The notes under the pieces are model-generated. The model had not been told where the DNA came from, made no database searches, and saw only the letters and a list, made by a program, of their open reading frames with translations. From Candidatus Rokuibacteriota bacterium (GTDB lineage: Bacteria > Methylomirabilota > Methylomirabilia > Rokubacteriales > CSP1-6), in assembly GCA_023248995.1 (NCBI GenBank), contig JAHFDN010000008.1, positions 1-64,000 of the forward strand: a stretch of DNA of 64,000 nt, given 5' to 3'. How positions within the stretch are numbered: the stretch's first letter is position 1; every line of letters begins with the position of its first letter. This document shows, in pieces, positions 24,755-33,342 of the stretch. The position numbers were made by a program, and so were the translations under genes.

Positions 24755-25312
24755 ATGCGACGGGCCAGGCGAGCGCTGGGCTTTCTTCTGATCGCCGCGA
24801 TCGTAGTCGGCTGCGGCCACTTGATCTACACGAGCGGGCCGTACCGAGGCAGGGTGATTGACGCGGAGACCAAACAGCCGCTGGCCGGGGCCGTCGTGCT
24901 GGCCGTGTGGTATTGGGAGAGCTTTGGCCTCGGTCACCCCAGCGAGGGATTCCACGACGCGCTCGAGGTGCTGACAGACGCCAACGGGGAATTCGCGATA
25001 CCGAGGGAAACCCACTTCAGGGTGACGGGATGGGTCGACAAGCCTGGCATTGTCGTCTATTTTCCAGGGTATCGGGACTTCTCGTTCGTGCAGGTTCAAT
25101 GGAATGGGGAGTCGATTGGTTCGACCCTTCGGGAACACACGATCGTGGAATTGCCTCGGCTGAAGTCGTACAAGGAAAGAAAGGATGTTGCCACGATTCC
25201 CTCCCTCGCGGCTGGCGTTCCCGGGGAGAAGATGCCAAACCTGATCCGCCTCGTCAATCAGGAACTGAGGGCCCTGGGCCTGCAGCCGATCCATACGGAG
25301 GTTGCGAAATGA
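24755..25312 (+). CDS. Lipoprotein with carboxypeptidase-regulatory-like (Ig/transthyretin-like) domain
   Basis: This 185-residue protein has a lipobox at IVVGC (lipidated Cys near residue 20). Residues about 30-125 resemble a CarboxypepD_reg-like beta-sandwich (GRVIDAETKQPLAGAVVLAV, VLTDANGEFAIP, GYRDFS). The remainder is unassigned. The ribosome site AGGAG overlaps the right-hand CTAG of the upstream repeat. The stop overlaps the next ATG (ATGA). The gene belongs to an operon with the secreted propeller protein and the large protein that follows. Confidence 0.75.
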   Translation: MRRARRALGFLLIAAIVVGCGHLIYTSGPYRGRVIDAETKQPLAGAVVLAVWYWESFGLGHPSEGFHDALEVLTDANGEFAIPRETHFRVTGWVDKPGIVVYFPGYRDFSFVQVQWNGESIGSTLREHTIVELPRLKSYKERKDVATIPSLAAGVPGEKMPNLIRLVNQELRALGLQPIHTEVAK

Positions 25313-28300
25313 GGGCAGGAGTACGGGGCGCGTGCGGAACGGGTGTTCTGGTGGTCTCGCTGATCTTCACCGGTGGCGTTTCCTGGGCTTTCAAAGCTAA
25401 GACCCACCGGGATCTAAACCTCCGCGCCGCGGAAGCATCAACGCTTCAGACAGACGACTATCTCGGTCAGCAGCTCGGGTTTTCGGCTGGACTCTCGGAA
25501 CGCTTCAACGGAAAGCAGGTTCGTCAGTGGATCGGGGACGGCGGGGCCGCGGAGGATCAGTTTCTGGGAAGTGAGTTTTTCGTCGGCGCGTTGAACCGCT
25601 CGCGCCACCATTTCCATAATCCGCTTCTCTCGTGGGATCAAGCAGGGTTGGATGGGCGATGCCTTTTCCTGACCCCGGTGAGAGGGGAGGCCTCGGTGCG
25701 CTGGGCGCAGTCGCCCGAAGGGCAGGCCGGGGAGCCGGCAACGTGGGCCGACGCGCGGCGGCTAGAGAGGGACGCCCTGACCCTTTCGTCGAAAGGAGAG
25801 CGTGACAGCGCGTGGGCCCGGCTCTTCCAGACCCTGGGACAGCAGATGCACCTGATCGCCGACTTAGCGGTCCCGGCTCACGCGCGCAATGACATCCACT
25901 GTTGGCCCTGGAGCGAGCGATTGGAGGTTTGGGCCTTGAGCGAGGAGGGTTCCAAGCAGATCGCCGGTGTTCAACCTATCAACCCCGATCGCTCGATTTT
26001 TAACATCGATGTTCCTATCTCCGATCCGATTGCCAAGGTGCCCGTGGCTCGTCTGTGGGACACGGACCAATATACCAGCGCGAACCCCAACCCGGCCCTG
26101 ACGGTCAGCCCTTTGGGAACGGACCCGACGATTGGCCTCTCGGAGTATACCAACGCCAATTTCTTCAGCCAGAACACGATCTTCTCGCCGAGTTTTCCTT
26201 TTCCGGCTCGGAGTAGCGTTCAGCTGAAGGCCGACAAAGAGATCGTACCGAAGACTGGGGAGGCACGGCGCTACATTACGAAGGTGCGGGACGGAGAGGT
26301 GATCGACCACTTTGCTGTTCCCAGCGCGCTCCTCGAGTTTCTTCCCCCCGATCTGCAAACGAAGAAGATCGGTTTCGATGACACGGTCTTTGGGGACTAC
26401 GCAGCCAAACTGTTCCCGCGTGCGATTGGCTACTCGGCGGCGCTGATCGACTACTTCTTCCGCGGGAGGCTGGACGTGGACCTCCAACTCGACCCGGCCG
26501 ACTCGTCTTTCTTTCAGCTGGTCGGCGCGAACGGGTCAAGGGATCCTCTCGTGGATGGCGTCCTCACCCTCTATGCTGACAGCTCGTCCGGGGAGCGCCA
26601 AGCCATCGCGTCGGTGGGCTCGCTTCCCGTCAGGGGCGTGGAGCCGGGTCAGGACCTGTTTCCCGTGCCCGTGAGCTTCCAGCCTCCCGAGGACGCCGAG
26701 CGCTTCGTGGCCGTCTACAAGGGGCAACTGGGGAACGAAGTCCCCTCCGGCTCCTTTCCCGGCGGGGTGATCGGCAAGGTCCTGGGCGGCGTCCGCGTGG
26801 AGGAGGTCTTCTCGGATGGGGTCCGCTGGAAGCTCCGGACGCCTAAAGGGGTGTTCCTGCTACCGCTAACGGTGGCCGAGTTCGAGGACCTCCGCTGGGG
26901 GGATGGCGATAACACCCTGGTGGCCCGCGCTGTGTTCACGCCAGAGCGGCCCATTCGGGTGGTCGCCTATGAGGTCCAGCGCCTGCCGGATTCGATCGAG
27001 CTGAGGACCGTGGATACCTCTGACGGGCCCGAAGTCCAGCTCACCCCGATAACCGAGGCGGGGTTTCCGTTTAACATGCCCGCCCTCACGACCGTGCAAT
27101 TCTCCCAGACGGTCCAGTACCGGCAGCAGCTGGTCAGATACACCCGCACGTTCGTGTCTCAGTGGAACCCGTTGTTTCATGAATATGACCCTTTACCGAC
27201 TGAGTACAGCCCCTATCAAGTCGAGACCGTCCACCAACAGACGGTGCCGTTCACCGAAAGCTTCCCCATCGTCTTGAATGTTGCGCACAATAGCAGTTTT
27301 GGCGCGGAGAGGGCGCCGTACGTGTGGTCCTTGCAGGAGGTCGCTGCGGATGCGTCCGGGCGCCTCCTTGGGTTGGTGGTCGTGCATCTTACCTTCCCCA
27401 CGATTCCCGAGGTAAAGCTCCCGTCTTTCAACGTGGATGCCGGCGGGGGACTTGCGGTGGCTGAGCAAGTTTCAATTTTCCCCGCCTTTCCCCCGGGAGT
27501 GGGTCCCCTCTGGGTGCTCGTGGATCTCACGGAGGGCCGGCTCGTTGCCTCTACCGCGGATTCCACGATCACAATGGTCTCGCAAACACGCCTGGAAGGA
27601 GGGGGTTGGGGTTCTGTCCCCGCATTCGGTACCGGTGGGATTGGGAGACACGATTTCGTAAGGCTCGAAGGGGGTGGCCCGTCCGACGACCTCTTCGATT
27701 TCGGCTGGTCCGCTACGTCCCCCCCTTTTCGTCAGAGACCTGCCCACGTGCCGCCGGCGGAAGTCACGGAGTTTCAAACCGAAGAGGGGTTTTTCGGGAT
27801 CTCTGTCGGTGGGTTGCCTGGGGGAGAGGTGAAGGACGAGTTGGCTCGGCTTGGGCTTGTCGGCTTTCAGCTCAGCACAAGGACCGGTGACCCCATCGAA
27901 GTCAACGCCAATTGCAGCGGCGCGACCCTCGACACGTGCCGCACTCTTTGGCTCGTCCCCTCTGCAGGTGCGGTGATCCAATCGCCTGCTCGGCTCCAGG
28001 AGGCCCGGCGCTCACGCCCGGCGCCCGCGCCCGGGGCCGAACGATTGGTCCTCACGACCCAGGGTGACAGAATTCTCGTCTGGAACCCGGGCACGAGCGC
28101 CCGGGCCGTGCTCGATCAACCGGGGGTTCGATTCGCCGGGCCGGTGACCCGGAGTACGGTTATGGTCTTCGACTTCTCTGGGGCGATGTTTGAGCCCTCG
28201 ACTCTGCTGGTTCCCTTGGAAGGCACTCGACCGCCGATCGTTTTCCCCGGGCAATTCCTGTTTGGCTTCACGCTCCTCGATCCCGGCTATCTCTACAGCG

Positions 28301-28425
28301 TGCGCGATCTGAAGTTCTTCCGCGGAACGCCGCCGCTCCAGCGCACGGCGCTCCCGGCCAGGCTCGCCGACCTCCCCGACCAGACAAATACCGTCGGGGA
28401 TTACCACGCGATCCGGGTGCCGTAG
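25309..28425 (+). CDS. Large secreted protein with zinc-dependent phospholipase C / P1-nuclease-like domain
   Basis: This 1038-residue exported protein has a signal peptide ending near SWAF. Residues about 26-200 show the spacing of the zinc phospholipase C/S1-P1 nuclease fold: Trp26, His33, HHFH at 100-103, His181-Leu-Ile-Ala-Asp185 and His191 (QQMHLIADLAVPAHARND). The remaining roughly 800 residues are beta-rich with no recognised family and end without an anchor. It may hydrolyse phospholipids or phosphodiesters outside the cell. The true start is ATG 25309; the frame open upstream is a shadow over the lipoprotein gene. Confidence 0.7.
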   Translation: MRAGVRGACGTGVLVVSLIFTGGVSWAFKAKTHRDLNLRAAEASTLQTDDYLGQQLGFSAGLSERFNGKQVRQWIGDGGAAEDQFLGSEFFVGALNRSRHHFHNPLLSWDQAGLDGRCLFLTPVRGEASVRWAQSPEGQAGEPATWADARRLERDALTLSSKGERDSAWARLFQTLGQQMHLIADLAVPAHARNDIHCWPWSERLEVWALSEEGSKQIAGVQPINPDRSIFNIDVPISDPIAKVPVARLWDTDQYTSANPNPALTVSPLGTDPTIGLSEYTNANFFSQNTIFSPSFPFPARSSVQLKADKEIVPKTGEARRYITKVRDGEVIDHFAVPSALLEFLPPDLQTKKIGFDDTVFGDYAAKLFPRAIGYSAALIDYFFRGRLDVDLQLDPADSSFFQLVGANGSRDPLVDGVLTLYADSSSGERQAIASVGSLPVRGVEPGQDLFPVPVSFQPPEDAERFVAVYKGQLGNEVPSGSFPGGVIGKVLGGVRVEEVFSDGVRWKLRTPKGVFLLPLTVAEFEDLRWGDGDNTLVARAVFTPERPIRVVAYEVQRLPDSIELRTVDTSDGPEVQLTPITEAGFPFNMPALTTVQFSQTVQYRQQLVRYTRTFVSQWNPLFHEYDPLPTEYSPYQVETVHQQTVPFTESFPIVLNVAHNSSFGAERAPYVWSLQEVAADASGRLLGLVVVHLTFPTIPEVKLPSFNVDAGGGLAVAEQVSIFPAFPPGVGPLWVLVDLTEGRLVASTADSTITMVSQTRLEGGGWGSVPAFGTGGIGRHDFVRLEGGGPSDDLFDFGWSATSPPFRQRPAHVPPAEVTEFQTEEGFFGISVGGLPGGEVKDELARLGLVGFQLSTRTGDPIEVNANCSGATLDTCRTLWLVPSAGAVIQSPARLQEARRSRPAPAPGAERLVLTTQGDRILVWNPGTSARAVLDQPGVRFAGPVTRSTVMVFDFSGAMFEPSTLLVPLEGTRPPIVFPGQFLFGFTLLDPGYLYSVRDLKFFRGTPPLQRTALPARLADLPDQTNTVGDYHAIRVP

Positions 28426-28455
28426 CCCGGGCGAGGCGCTGTGCGGGACGGCCGG

Positions 28456-29373
28456 TTACTCTTCGATCAGCTTCTTGCGGCGCTGCAGGTAGGCGTTGCG
28501 GAGGGCGCTGTAGAACTCGACGGTGGATTCCTCGAAGCCCTGGTAGAGGTCCAGGTTCACCGAGCGGTCGTTGATGGTGTCGCCGGCCTTCATCGGGAAG
28601 CGGGCTGAGAAGAAGGGCAGGAGGTAGCTCGCGGGGTCCATGGCCCCGTCCACGAAGAAGCCGATGGCGTCGCGCACCGTCAGCGGCGGCAGGAACGGCA
28701 GGACGAGGTAGGCGCCGGGCCCGGCGCCCCACTTGCCGAGCGTCTGGCCCAGGTCCTCTTTGCACTTCTTGAAGCCTTCGGTGCCGGCGACGTCAAAGAG
28801 GCCTCCGATGCCGACCGAACTATTGACGACGAAGCGCAGGATCTCGCGGCCAGCCCCCGCGAATTTCCCCTGGAGCATGCAGTTGACGAAGCGCGGGACG
28901 AAGGCGATGTTGTCGAAGCCGTTACTGACCCCCTCTTGGAGCGGGTCGGGCATGATCTTGTTGTAGCCCTTCGCCACCGGCTTGAGGACCCATCGGTCCA
29001 GGCCGCGGTTGAACTCGAACATCTTCTCGTTGAACGGCTCCCAGGGGTCGTACTCCTCGAGCTCGGGCTCGAGCGCGCTCAGGCGGCCTGGCCCCTTCTG
29101 CTGCGCCAGCTGGAGGCTGATCTGGACGGGATCGGCGGCGGCCAGCCGGCTGTCGGCGGGAGCGACCGGGGGCCCGGCGTCGGTGACCGCGGGCTGGGCG
29201 TCAGGCTTCGGGGCGTCCGGCAGGTCTTTCGCGGAGGATGAGGGGGCGGCCCCCTGCTGGCTGAGGTCGGGCGTGCTCTTGAAGAGGCTTGAGACTCCGG
29301 CGCAGCCTCCGAGTCCGAGCGCGAGAAGGACGAAGAGCACACACTGCAGAGCGCCAGCCCATCTTGGACGCAC
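28456..29373 (-). CDS. mlaA: MlaA (VacJ) family outer-membrane lipoprotein
   Basis: MlaA removes misplaced phospholipids from the outer leaflet of the outer membrane and hands them to the Mla pathway. This 305-residue form has a lipobox LGLGGC, a long Pro/Ala linker, then the MlaA core YDPWEPFNEKMFEFNRGLDR, FVNCMLQGKF, NSSVGIGGLFDVA and LPPLTVRDAIG. GTG 29373 lies behind a GGGAGAGAG purine run; the more upstream frame would delay the signal peptide. Other mla genes are not in the window. Confidence 0.9.
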   Translation of the reverse strand: MRPRWAGALQCVLFVLLALGLGGCAGVSSLFKSTPDLSQQGAAPSSSAKDLPDAPKPDAQPAVTDAGPPVAPADSRLAAADPVQISLQLAQQKGPGRLSALEPELEEYDPWEPFNEKMFEFNRGLDRWVLKPVAKGYNKIMPDPLQEGVSNGFDNIAFVPRFVNCMLQGKFAGAGREILRFVVNSSVGIGGLFDVAGTEGFKKCKEDLGQTLGKWGAGPGAYLVLPFLPPLTVRDAIGFFVDGAMDPASYLLPFFSARFPMKAGDTINDRSVNLDLYQGFEESTVEFYSALRNAYLQRRKKLIEE

Positions 29374-29468
29374 GACTCTCTCCCTGGAGTGGCAGTTCAC
29401 ATCGGGCGCAACGGCACCAAGGCTAACCCAACCCGGGAGGCGAGACAAGGGGAAAATATGGTGGTCCC

Positions 29469-30416
29469 TCATAGGTCTCCGGCCGCCGGCAGGCCCGGCA
29501 GGGAGGCTGCGGCGCGGGCCGCGCGGGCGATGGCGCGGGCCACGGCATCGGCCGCCGCGAGCCCCAGCGCGGTCAGGTCGGCGGAGGCCTCGCCCACGGA
29601 CAGGCAGAAGAGAGTGTCACCGTCCACCGCGGTGTGGGGGGGAGACAGGGCACGGGCGAAGCCCACCAGGGCGAGCTGAGCCACCTTGCTGGCCTCGGGC
29701 TTGGACAGGCGCGCGTTCGTGGCGACGACCCCGAGCGTGGTGTGCTGGGGGGCGAAGCTCGGAAGGGGTGTCCCGCTGGCCAGGGCCCGCGCCGTGTCCA
29801 CGAGGGTGCGGCCGTCGGGCCTGTCGCGCGCGCCGGCCAGGAGGGCGCCTGTTTCCGGATCGCGCACGTCGCCGAGAGCGTTGACGGCGACGAGGGCGCC
29901 GACGACCGCCGGGCCGACCCGCTGGCTCGCGGTCCCGATCCCTCCCTTCATGGCGCGGGAGATGCCGAAGAGCTTGCCGACGGTGGCTCCCATGCCGGCG
30001 CCGACGTTTCCCTCTTCTACGGGACCCGGCCGCGCGGCCTGGGCCGCCTGGTAGCCCATCGCCCGCGTCGGGCGCGCCTTGAAATCACCCAGGCCGAGGT
30101 CGAAGAGGACCGCCCCCGCCACGTGGGGCACCACGGTGGGCCCGGCGCTGAAGCCGACGCGGCGCTCTTCGAGATACTGCATGACCCCGTACACCGCCTC
30201 GAGGCCGAACGCGCTCCCGCCGCAGAAGAGGACCCCGTCGAGCGTCGGCACCAGGTGGCGCGGATCGAGGAACTCGAGTCCGTGGACGGCGTTGGCCCAG
30301 CCGCGCAGCTCGACCCCTCCGACCGCGGGACGGTCGGCCAGGATGAGGGTGCACCCGGTCACCCCGCGGGGGTCGGTCACGTGGCCGACCCGGATACCGG
30401 GGACGTCGGTGATCAT
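29469..30416 (-). CDS. S58 (DmpA/NylC) family N-terminal-nucleophile peptidase
   Basis: This 315-residue self-cleaving aminopeptidase family protein opens with ITDVPGIRVGHVTDP. It also has GGSAFGLEAVYGVMQYLEE, EEGNVGAGMGATVGK, AVNALGDVRDP and the nucleophile region QHTTLGVVATNA, where the chain is cut before the Thr in NylC. Members act on small peptides or amides. ATG 30416 overlaps the stop of the upstream gene (ATGA). Confidence 0.9.
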   Translation of the reverse strand: MITDVPGIRVGHVTDPRGVTGCTLILADRPAVGGVELRGWANAVHGLEFLDPRHLVPTLDGVLFCGGSAFGLEAVYGVMQYLEERRVGFSAGPTVVPHVAGAVLFDLGLGDFKARPTRAMGYQAAQAARPGPVEEGNVGAGMGATVGKLFGISRAMKGGIGTASQRVGPAVVGALVAVNALGDVRDPETGALLAGARDRPDGRTLVDTARALASGTPLPSFAPQHTTLGVVATNARLSKPEASKVAQLALVGFARALSPPHTAVDGDTLFCLSVGEASADLTALGLAAADAVARAIARAARAAASLPGLPAAGDL

Positions 30417-31549
30417 CGCTTGGGCGCCCGGCTGACCTCGGCGGCCGAGAGGCGACCGAGCGCGACCTCCGAGGCGACGGCGAGCCCCCGCTCCGCGAGC
30501 CCGCGCGCCAGCGGGATCCGGCGCGGAGGGTGCTCGGGATCGTCGAGGGCCAGGGCTGTGGCGTAGGCGACGCGGGCTTCGCGGAGACGTCCCGTCGCGT
30601 GGAAGATCCAGGCCATCTCCTCGAGGCGCCGGGCCCAGAGCCCGCGCGCGTCGGCCGTCAGCGCGCGGTCCACCACCCGCTCGACGATGGCGGCCTCGCG
30701 TTCGGCCTTGATCTGGTCCGAGACGACGAGGCGGCTCTCCCGGGCCTGGAGCAGCTCCAGGGCGTCGCTCCCGAGCGTGCCGGGATCGAGAAACCAGCTG
30801 GCGAGCTCGGGCAGGGCGAGGAGCTCCGCCGAGTGGTCGAGGAGTGTGGCGTCGCGCCGCACCTCGTCGGCCGCCAGGTCCTCGCCGATCATGGGCCCCG
30901 CGCCCCCGGCCGCGGCGTCGAAGGAGCGTCGCCACCGGGAGAACTCGGCGGGCGGGTCGGTCTTAAGTCGCGCGTGAAGGGCGAGAGCCGCGGCCACGAG
31001 TCCCGTCGCACGCGCGGGCGGCAGCTCGAGCCAGGGGAGCTTCTGGCTCTGGCGAAGAGACCGGAGCTCGGCTTCGAGTCGCTTCTTGGAGATGGCGCCG
31101 CCCGAGGATTCCAGGATCCCCGCTTGGTCGTTCACGATCAGCGCGCAGAGGGCGAGCCCACCGAAGGCGTCCTCGAAGAGGACCCAGACGGCGCGCGAGC
31201 CGCTGCCGTCCACGCCGGAGACCCACGCGCGGGCCGCCCGCGGCGGCTGGCGCTCCGCCTGCGGCTTGGGGACCGCGGGCGGTAGAGCGACGCCAGCCTG
31301 GGTCAGGCGGTAGAGGACGCGGCGCGCGGCCTTGCGCGCCTGCTTGCTCGATGCCCGCTCCGCGAGCGTCGTGAGGAGCCGGAGCGCCCGGTCATCGCCG
31401 CGCCGGGCCAGCGCGTCGAGCGCGGCCTCGAGCGTGCCCGGGGGGAACTCGTCGCGGGCCTCCGACTCTCCGCCCGTCTTCGCCAGGCTCGCCTCGAGCG
31501 TGGCGAGGCAGGCGAGGACGGCCTCGTCCTCGGCGGGGCGGGCTACCAT
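30413..31549 (-). CDS. Hypothetical HEAT-like helical protein
   Basis: This 378-residue protein is Ala/Arg/Leu-rich and helical. An N-terminal part (ALDALARRGDDRALRLLTTLAERA) resembles HEAT/ARM repeats; a middle domain carries WVSGVDGSGSRAVWVLFEDAFGG. The C-terminus has a TPR-like GRLREARVAYATALALDDPEH. No family recognised. ATG 31549 overlaps the end of the small upstream frame (ATGGTAG); ATG 31594 is an alternative. The stop overlaps the S58 peptidase start. Confidence 0.65.
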   Translation of the reverse strand: MVARPAEDEAVLACLATLEASLAKTGGESEARDEFPPGTLEAALDALARRGDDRALRLLTTLAERASSKQARKAARRVLYRLTQAGVALPPAVPKPQAERQPPRAARAWVSGVDGSGSRAVWVLFEDAFGGLALCALIVNDQAGILESSGGAISKKRLEAELRSLRQSQKLPWLELPPARATGLVAAALALHARLKTDPPAEFSRWRRSFDAAAGGAGPMIGEDLAADEVRRDATLLDHSAELLALPELASWFLDPGTLGSDALELLQARESRLVVSDQIKAEREAAIVERVVDRALTADARGLWARRLEEMAWIFHATGRLREARVAYATALALDDPEHPPRRIPLARGLAERGLAVASEVALGRLSAAEVSRAPKR

Positions 31550-31686
31550 TCGGTGATGAGGTGCCGGGAGAAGGGCAGATCGGGAGGCGAGCATTCGGGG
31601 CGGACCACCCGATCGAAGAAGCGCCTGAGCGTGAGCGCGGCACCCGGCTGCGACACCCGGTTTCCTTTCCAGGGAGGATGATACAT
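31543..31686 (-). CDS. Small 47-residue ORF, possible conserved gene
   Basis: MYHPPWKGNRVSQPGAALTL followed by RRFFDRVVRPE, then PPDLPFSRHLITEW. The composition (Trp, Phe, His, Arg) looks protein-like rather than random GC-rich noise. The TAG stop overlaps the ATG of the next minus-strand gene, as in coupled pairs. No strong ribosome site was found, so support is modest. Confidence 0.4.
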   Translation of the reverse strand: MYHPPWKGNRVSQPGAALTLRRFFDRVVRPECSPPDLPFSRHLITEW

Positions 31687-31722
31687 GATCGTGCGTACGC
31701 CGCCAAGAGACGGCCTATTTCT

Positions 31723-31752
31723 TTGACTCTCCCGGCGCGGCTCCGGTAGACT
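31723..31752 (+). promoter_or_regulatory. Sigma70-type promoter
   Basis: TTGACT (31723-31728), 18-base spacer, TAGACT (31747-31752), placing a start only a few bases before ATG 31763. Confidence 0.5.
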
Positions 31753-31762
31753 CGGAGTCACG

Positions 31763-32170
31763 ATGGACGAAAAGGGATCGGATCTCACGAAGGAGCCCGG
31801 AAGGCGGATGCGGGACGAGATGGACGAAGCGTTGAAACCCTCGCGCCCGTGGCTCCTCGTCATCGCGAGCCTGATGCTGGCCGCGCTGGCGGCCTGGAGC
31901 GCCTATCAGTGGAAACAGTCGGCCGCCGCCGAGGGGAAGCTCCGGGCCGAAGTGAAGCAGGTGTACCTCGAGGCCGAGCAGCTCCGCGCCCAGGCCGCCC
32001 AGTCCCAGCAGCGCGTCTCGCTGCTCGAGAAGCAGGTCATGGCGCTCTCCGCCGAGCGGGAGGCTACGACCAAGCGCATCGAGGAGCTGGAGGCGGAGCT
32101 CTCCGCCGCGAAGGCGCGCCTCGGCGGCAAGAAGCCGACCACGCCCGCCAAGCCGGCGCCGAAGCGCTGA
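31763..32170 (+). CDS. Single-pass membrane protein with coiled coil
   Basis: This 135-residue protein has a cytoplasmic N-tail of about 29 residues, one membrane helix (WLLVIASLMLAALAAWSAY), a coiled coil with heptads (EAEQLRAQAAQSQQRVSLLE, ERATT-type turn, RIEELEAELSAAKARL) and a Lys/Pro tail. The topology is that of an inner-membrane protein with a periplasmic coiled coil. No family can be named. Confidence 0.65.
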   Translation: MDEKGSDLTKEPGRRMRDEMDEALKPSRPWLLVIASLMLAALAAWSAYQWKQSAAAEGKLRAEVKQVYLEAEQLRAQAAQSQQRVSLLEKQVMALSAEREATTKRIEELEAELSAAKARLGGKKPTTPAKPAPKR

Positions 32171-32176
32171 CCGCTC

Positions 32177-33268
32177 TCATCCCGTCGCCCGCTCGAGCGT
32201 CCTGAGCAGCCGCGCGTTCGTCTCCCGGGTTCCGATCGTGATCCGGAGGTGGCCGGGAAACCCGACGGCAGTCCCGTCGCGCACCAGGATACCGTCCTTC
32301 AGCAGCGCGGTTCTCAAAGCTTCAGCGCGTCCGCCGGCGTCCACCAGAAGGAAATTCGCCTGCGAGGGCGCGGCGGCGAAGCCCAGGCGACTCAGTTCCG
32401 CGCTCAGAAACCGGCGCTCGCGGATCACGAGCTGTCGCGTCCGCTCCCAGTGCTAGCGATCTTCGAGCGCCGCGACCGCCGCCGCCTGGGCGAGGCGGTT
32501 GACGTTGTACGGGGCGCGCACCCGGTTCAGCATGGCGACGATGTCGGGGCGCGCCACGCCATAACCGACCCGGAGCCCGGCTAGGCCCGCGATCTTCGAA
32601 AACGTCCGGAGCACGATCAGCGTGGGGCAGGCGGGCAGGGCGGCGATCCCGTCGGCGCCCTCCGGATCGTCGGCGAAGTCCCGGTACGCCTCGTCCAGAA
32701 CAAGGAGCGGCGGATCGCCCCCGAGGCCTGAGGCGAAGCGCCGGAACGCGGCGCTCGGGATGATCGTGCCCGTCGGGTTGTGGGGCGAGCAGAGGATCAC
32801 GGCCTTCGTTCGCGACGTCACGCGGCGGGCCATGTCGTCGAGGTCCAGGCGGTAGTCGGCGAGCGGACTCCTGACGGCCGTCGCCCCCGCGAGGGCGACC
32901 AGGGTGGCATAGGGCTCGAAGGCCGGATGGGGGATCACCACCTCGTCGCCGGCTTCAAGGGCCGCCCAGGCGATAAGCCCCAGAAGCTCGTCGGCGCCAT
33001 TGCCCAGGATCACCGACTCCGGGCCGACGGCGAGCGTCCTGGCCAGCGCCTCCCGCAGCGCCGTCGCCCCGGCGTCGGGGTAGAGGTGGGCGCGGGGCGC
33101 CTCGGCCCGGATGGCCTCGACGGCGCGCGGGGAGGGGCCGAGGGGGCTTTCGTTGGCTGAGAGCCGGACGATTTCGGCGAGCCCCAGCTGCGCCTTGAGA
33201 GCCTCCAGCGAGGGCCCGGCCTCGTAGGGCGTCAAGTGGTCGAGCGTCGAGCGCCAGAGCCGTCGCAT
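32177..33268 (-). pseudogene. Histidinol-phosphate aminotransferase-like gene interrupted by an in-frame TAG
   Basis: A class I/II PLP aminotransferase of the HisC type, 363 residues if read through. The first 271 codons hold HLTPYEAG, LSANESPLGPSP, the PLP-binding LCSPHNPTG, VLDEAYRDF, the Schiff-base region RTFSKIAGLAGLRVGYG and RAPYNVN. An amber codon at 32455-32453 follows AALEDR. The same frame then continues HWERTRQLVIRERRFLSAEL to FLLVDAG and FPGHLRITIGT, a normal HisC ending. A single-base change (for example GAG to TAG) or a sequencing error explains it. Confidence 0.85.
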
Positions 33269-33303
33269 GGGCTTTCATTGTAGCGCCCAAGTCAGCGCCG
33301 TGT

Positions 33304-33333
33304 TTGACAATCCTGACACCCCCCATGTAGGCT
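33304..33333 (+). promoter_or_regulatory. Sigma70-type promoter of glnD
   Basis: TTGACA (33304-33309), 18 bases, TAGGCT (33328-33333). The expected start near 33340 is only about three bases before ATG 33343, so the message may be nearly leaderless. Confidence 0.6.
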
Positions 33334-33342
33334 ACGGGCACC

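Noticed and set aside
31685-31726. 13-codon ORF behind AGGGAGG (IVRTPPRDGLFL)
   Set aside because: Good ribosome site, but it is very short, leads to no gene in phase, and lies in the region of divergent promoters.
32453-32455. Amber codon in the HisC-like gene as pyrrolysine
   Set aside because: HisC-type enzymes have no known pyrrolysine site, and no pyl or methylamine methyltransferase gene is visible; mutation or sequence error is simpler.
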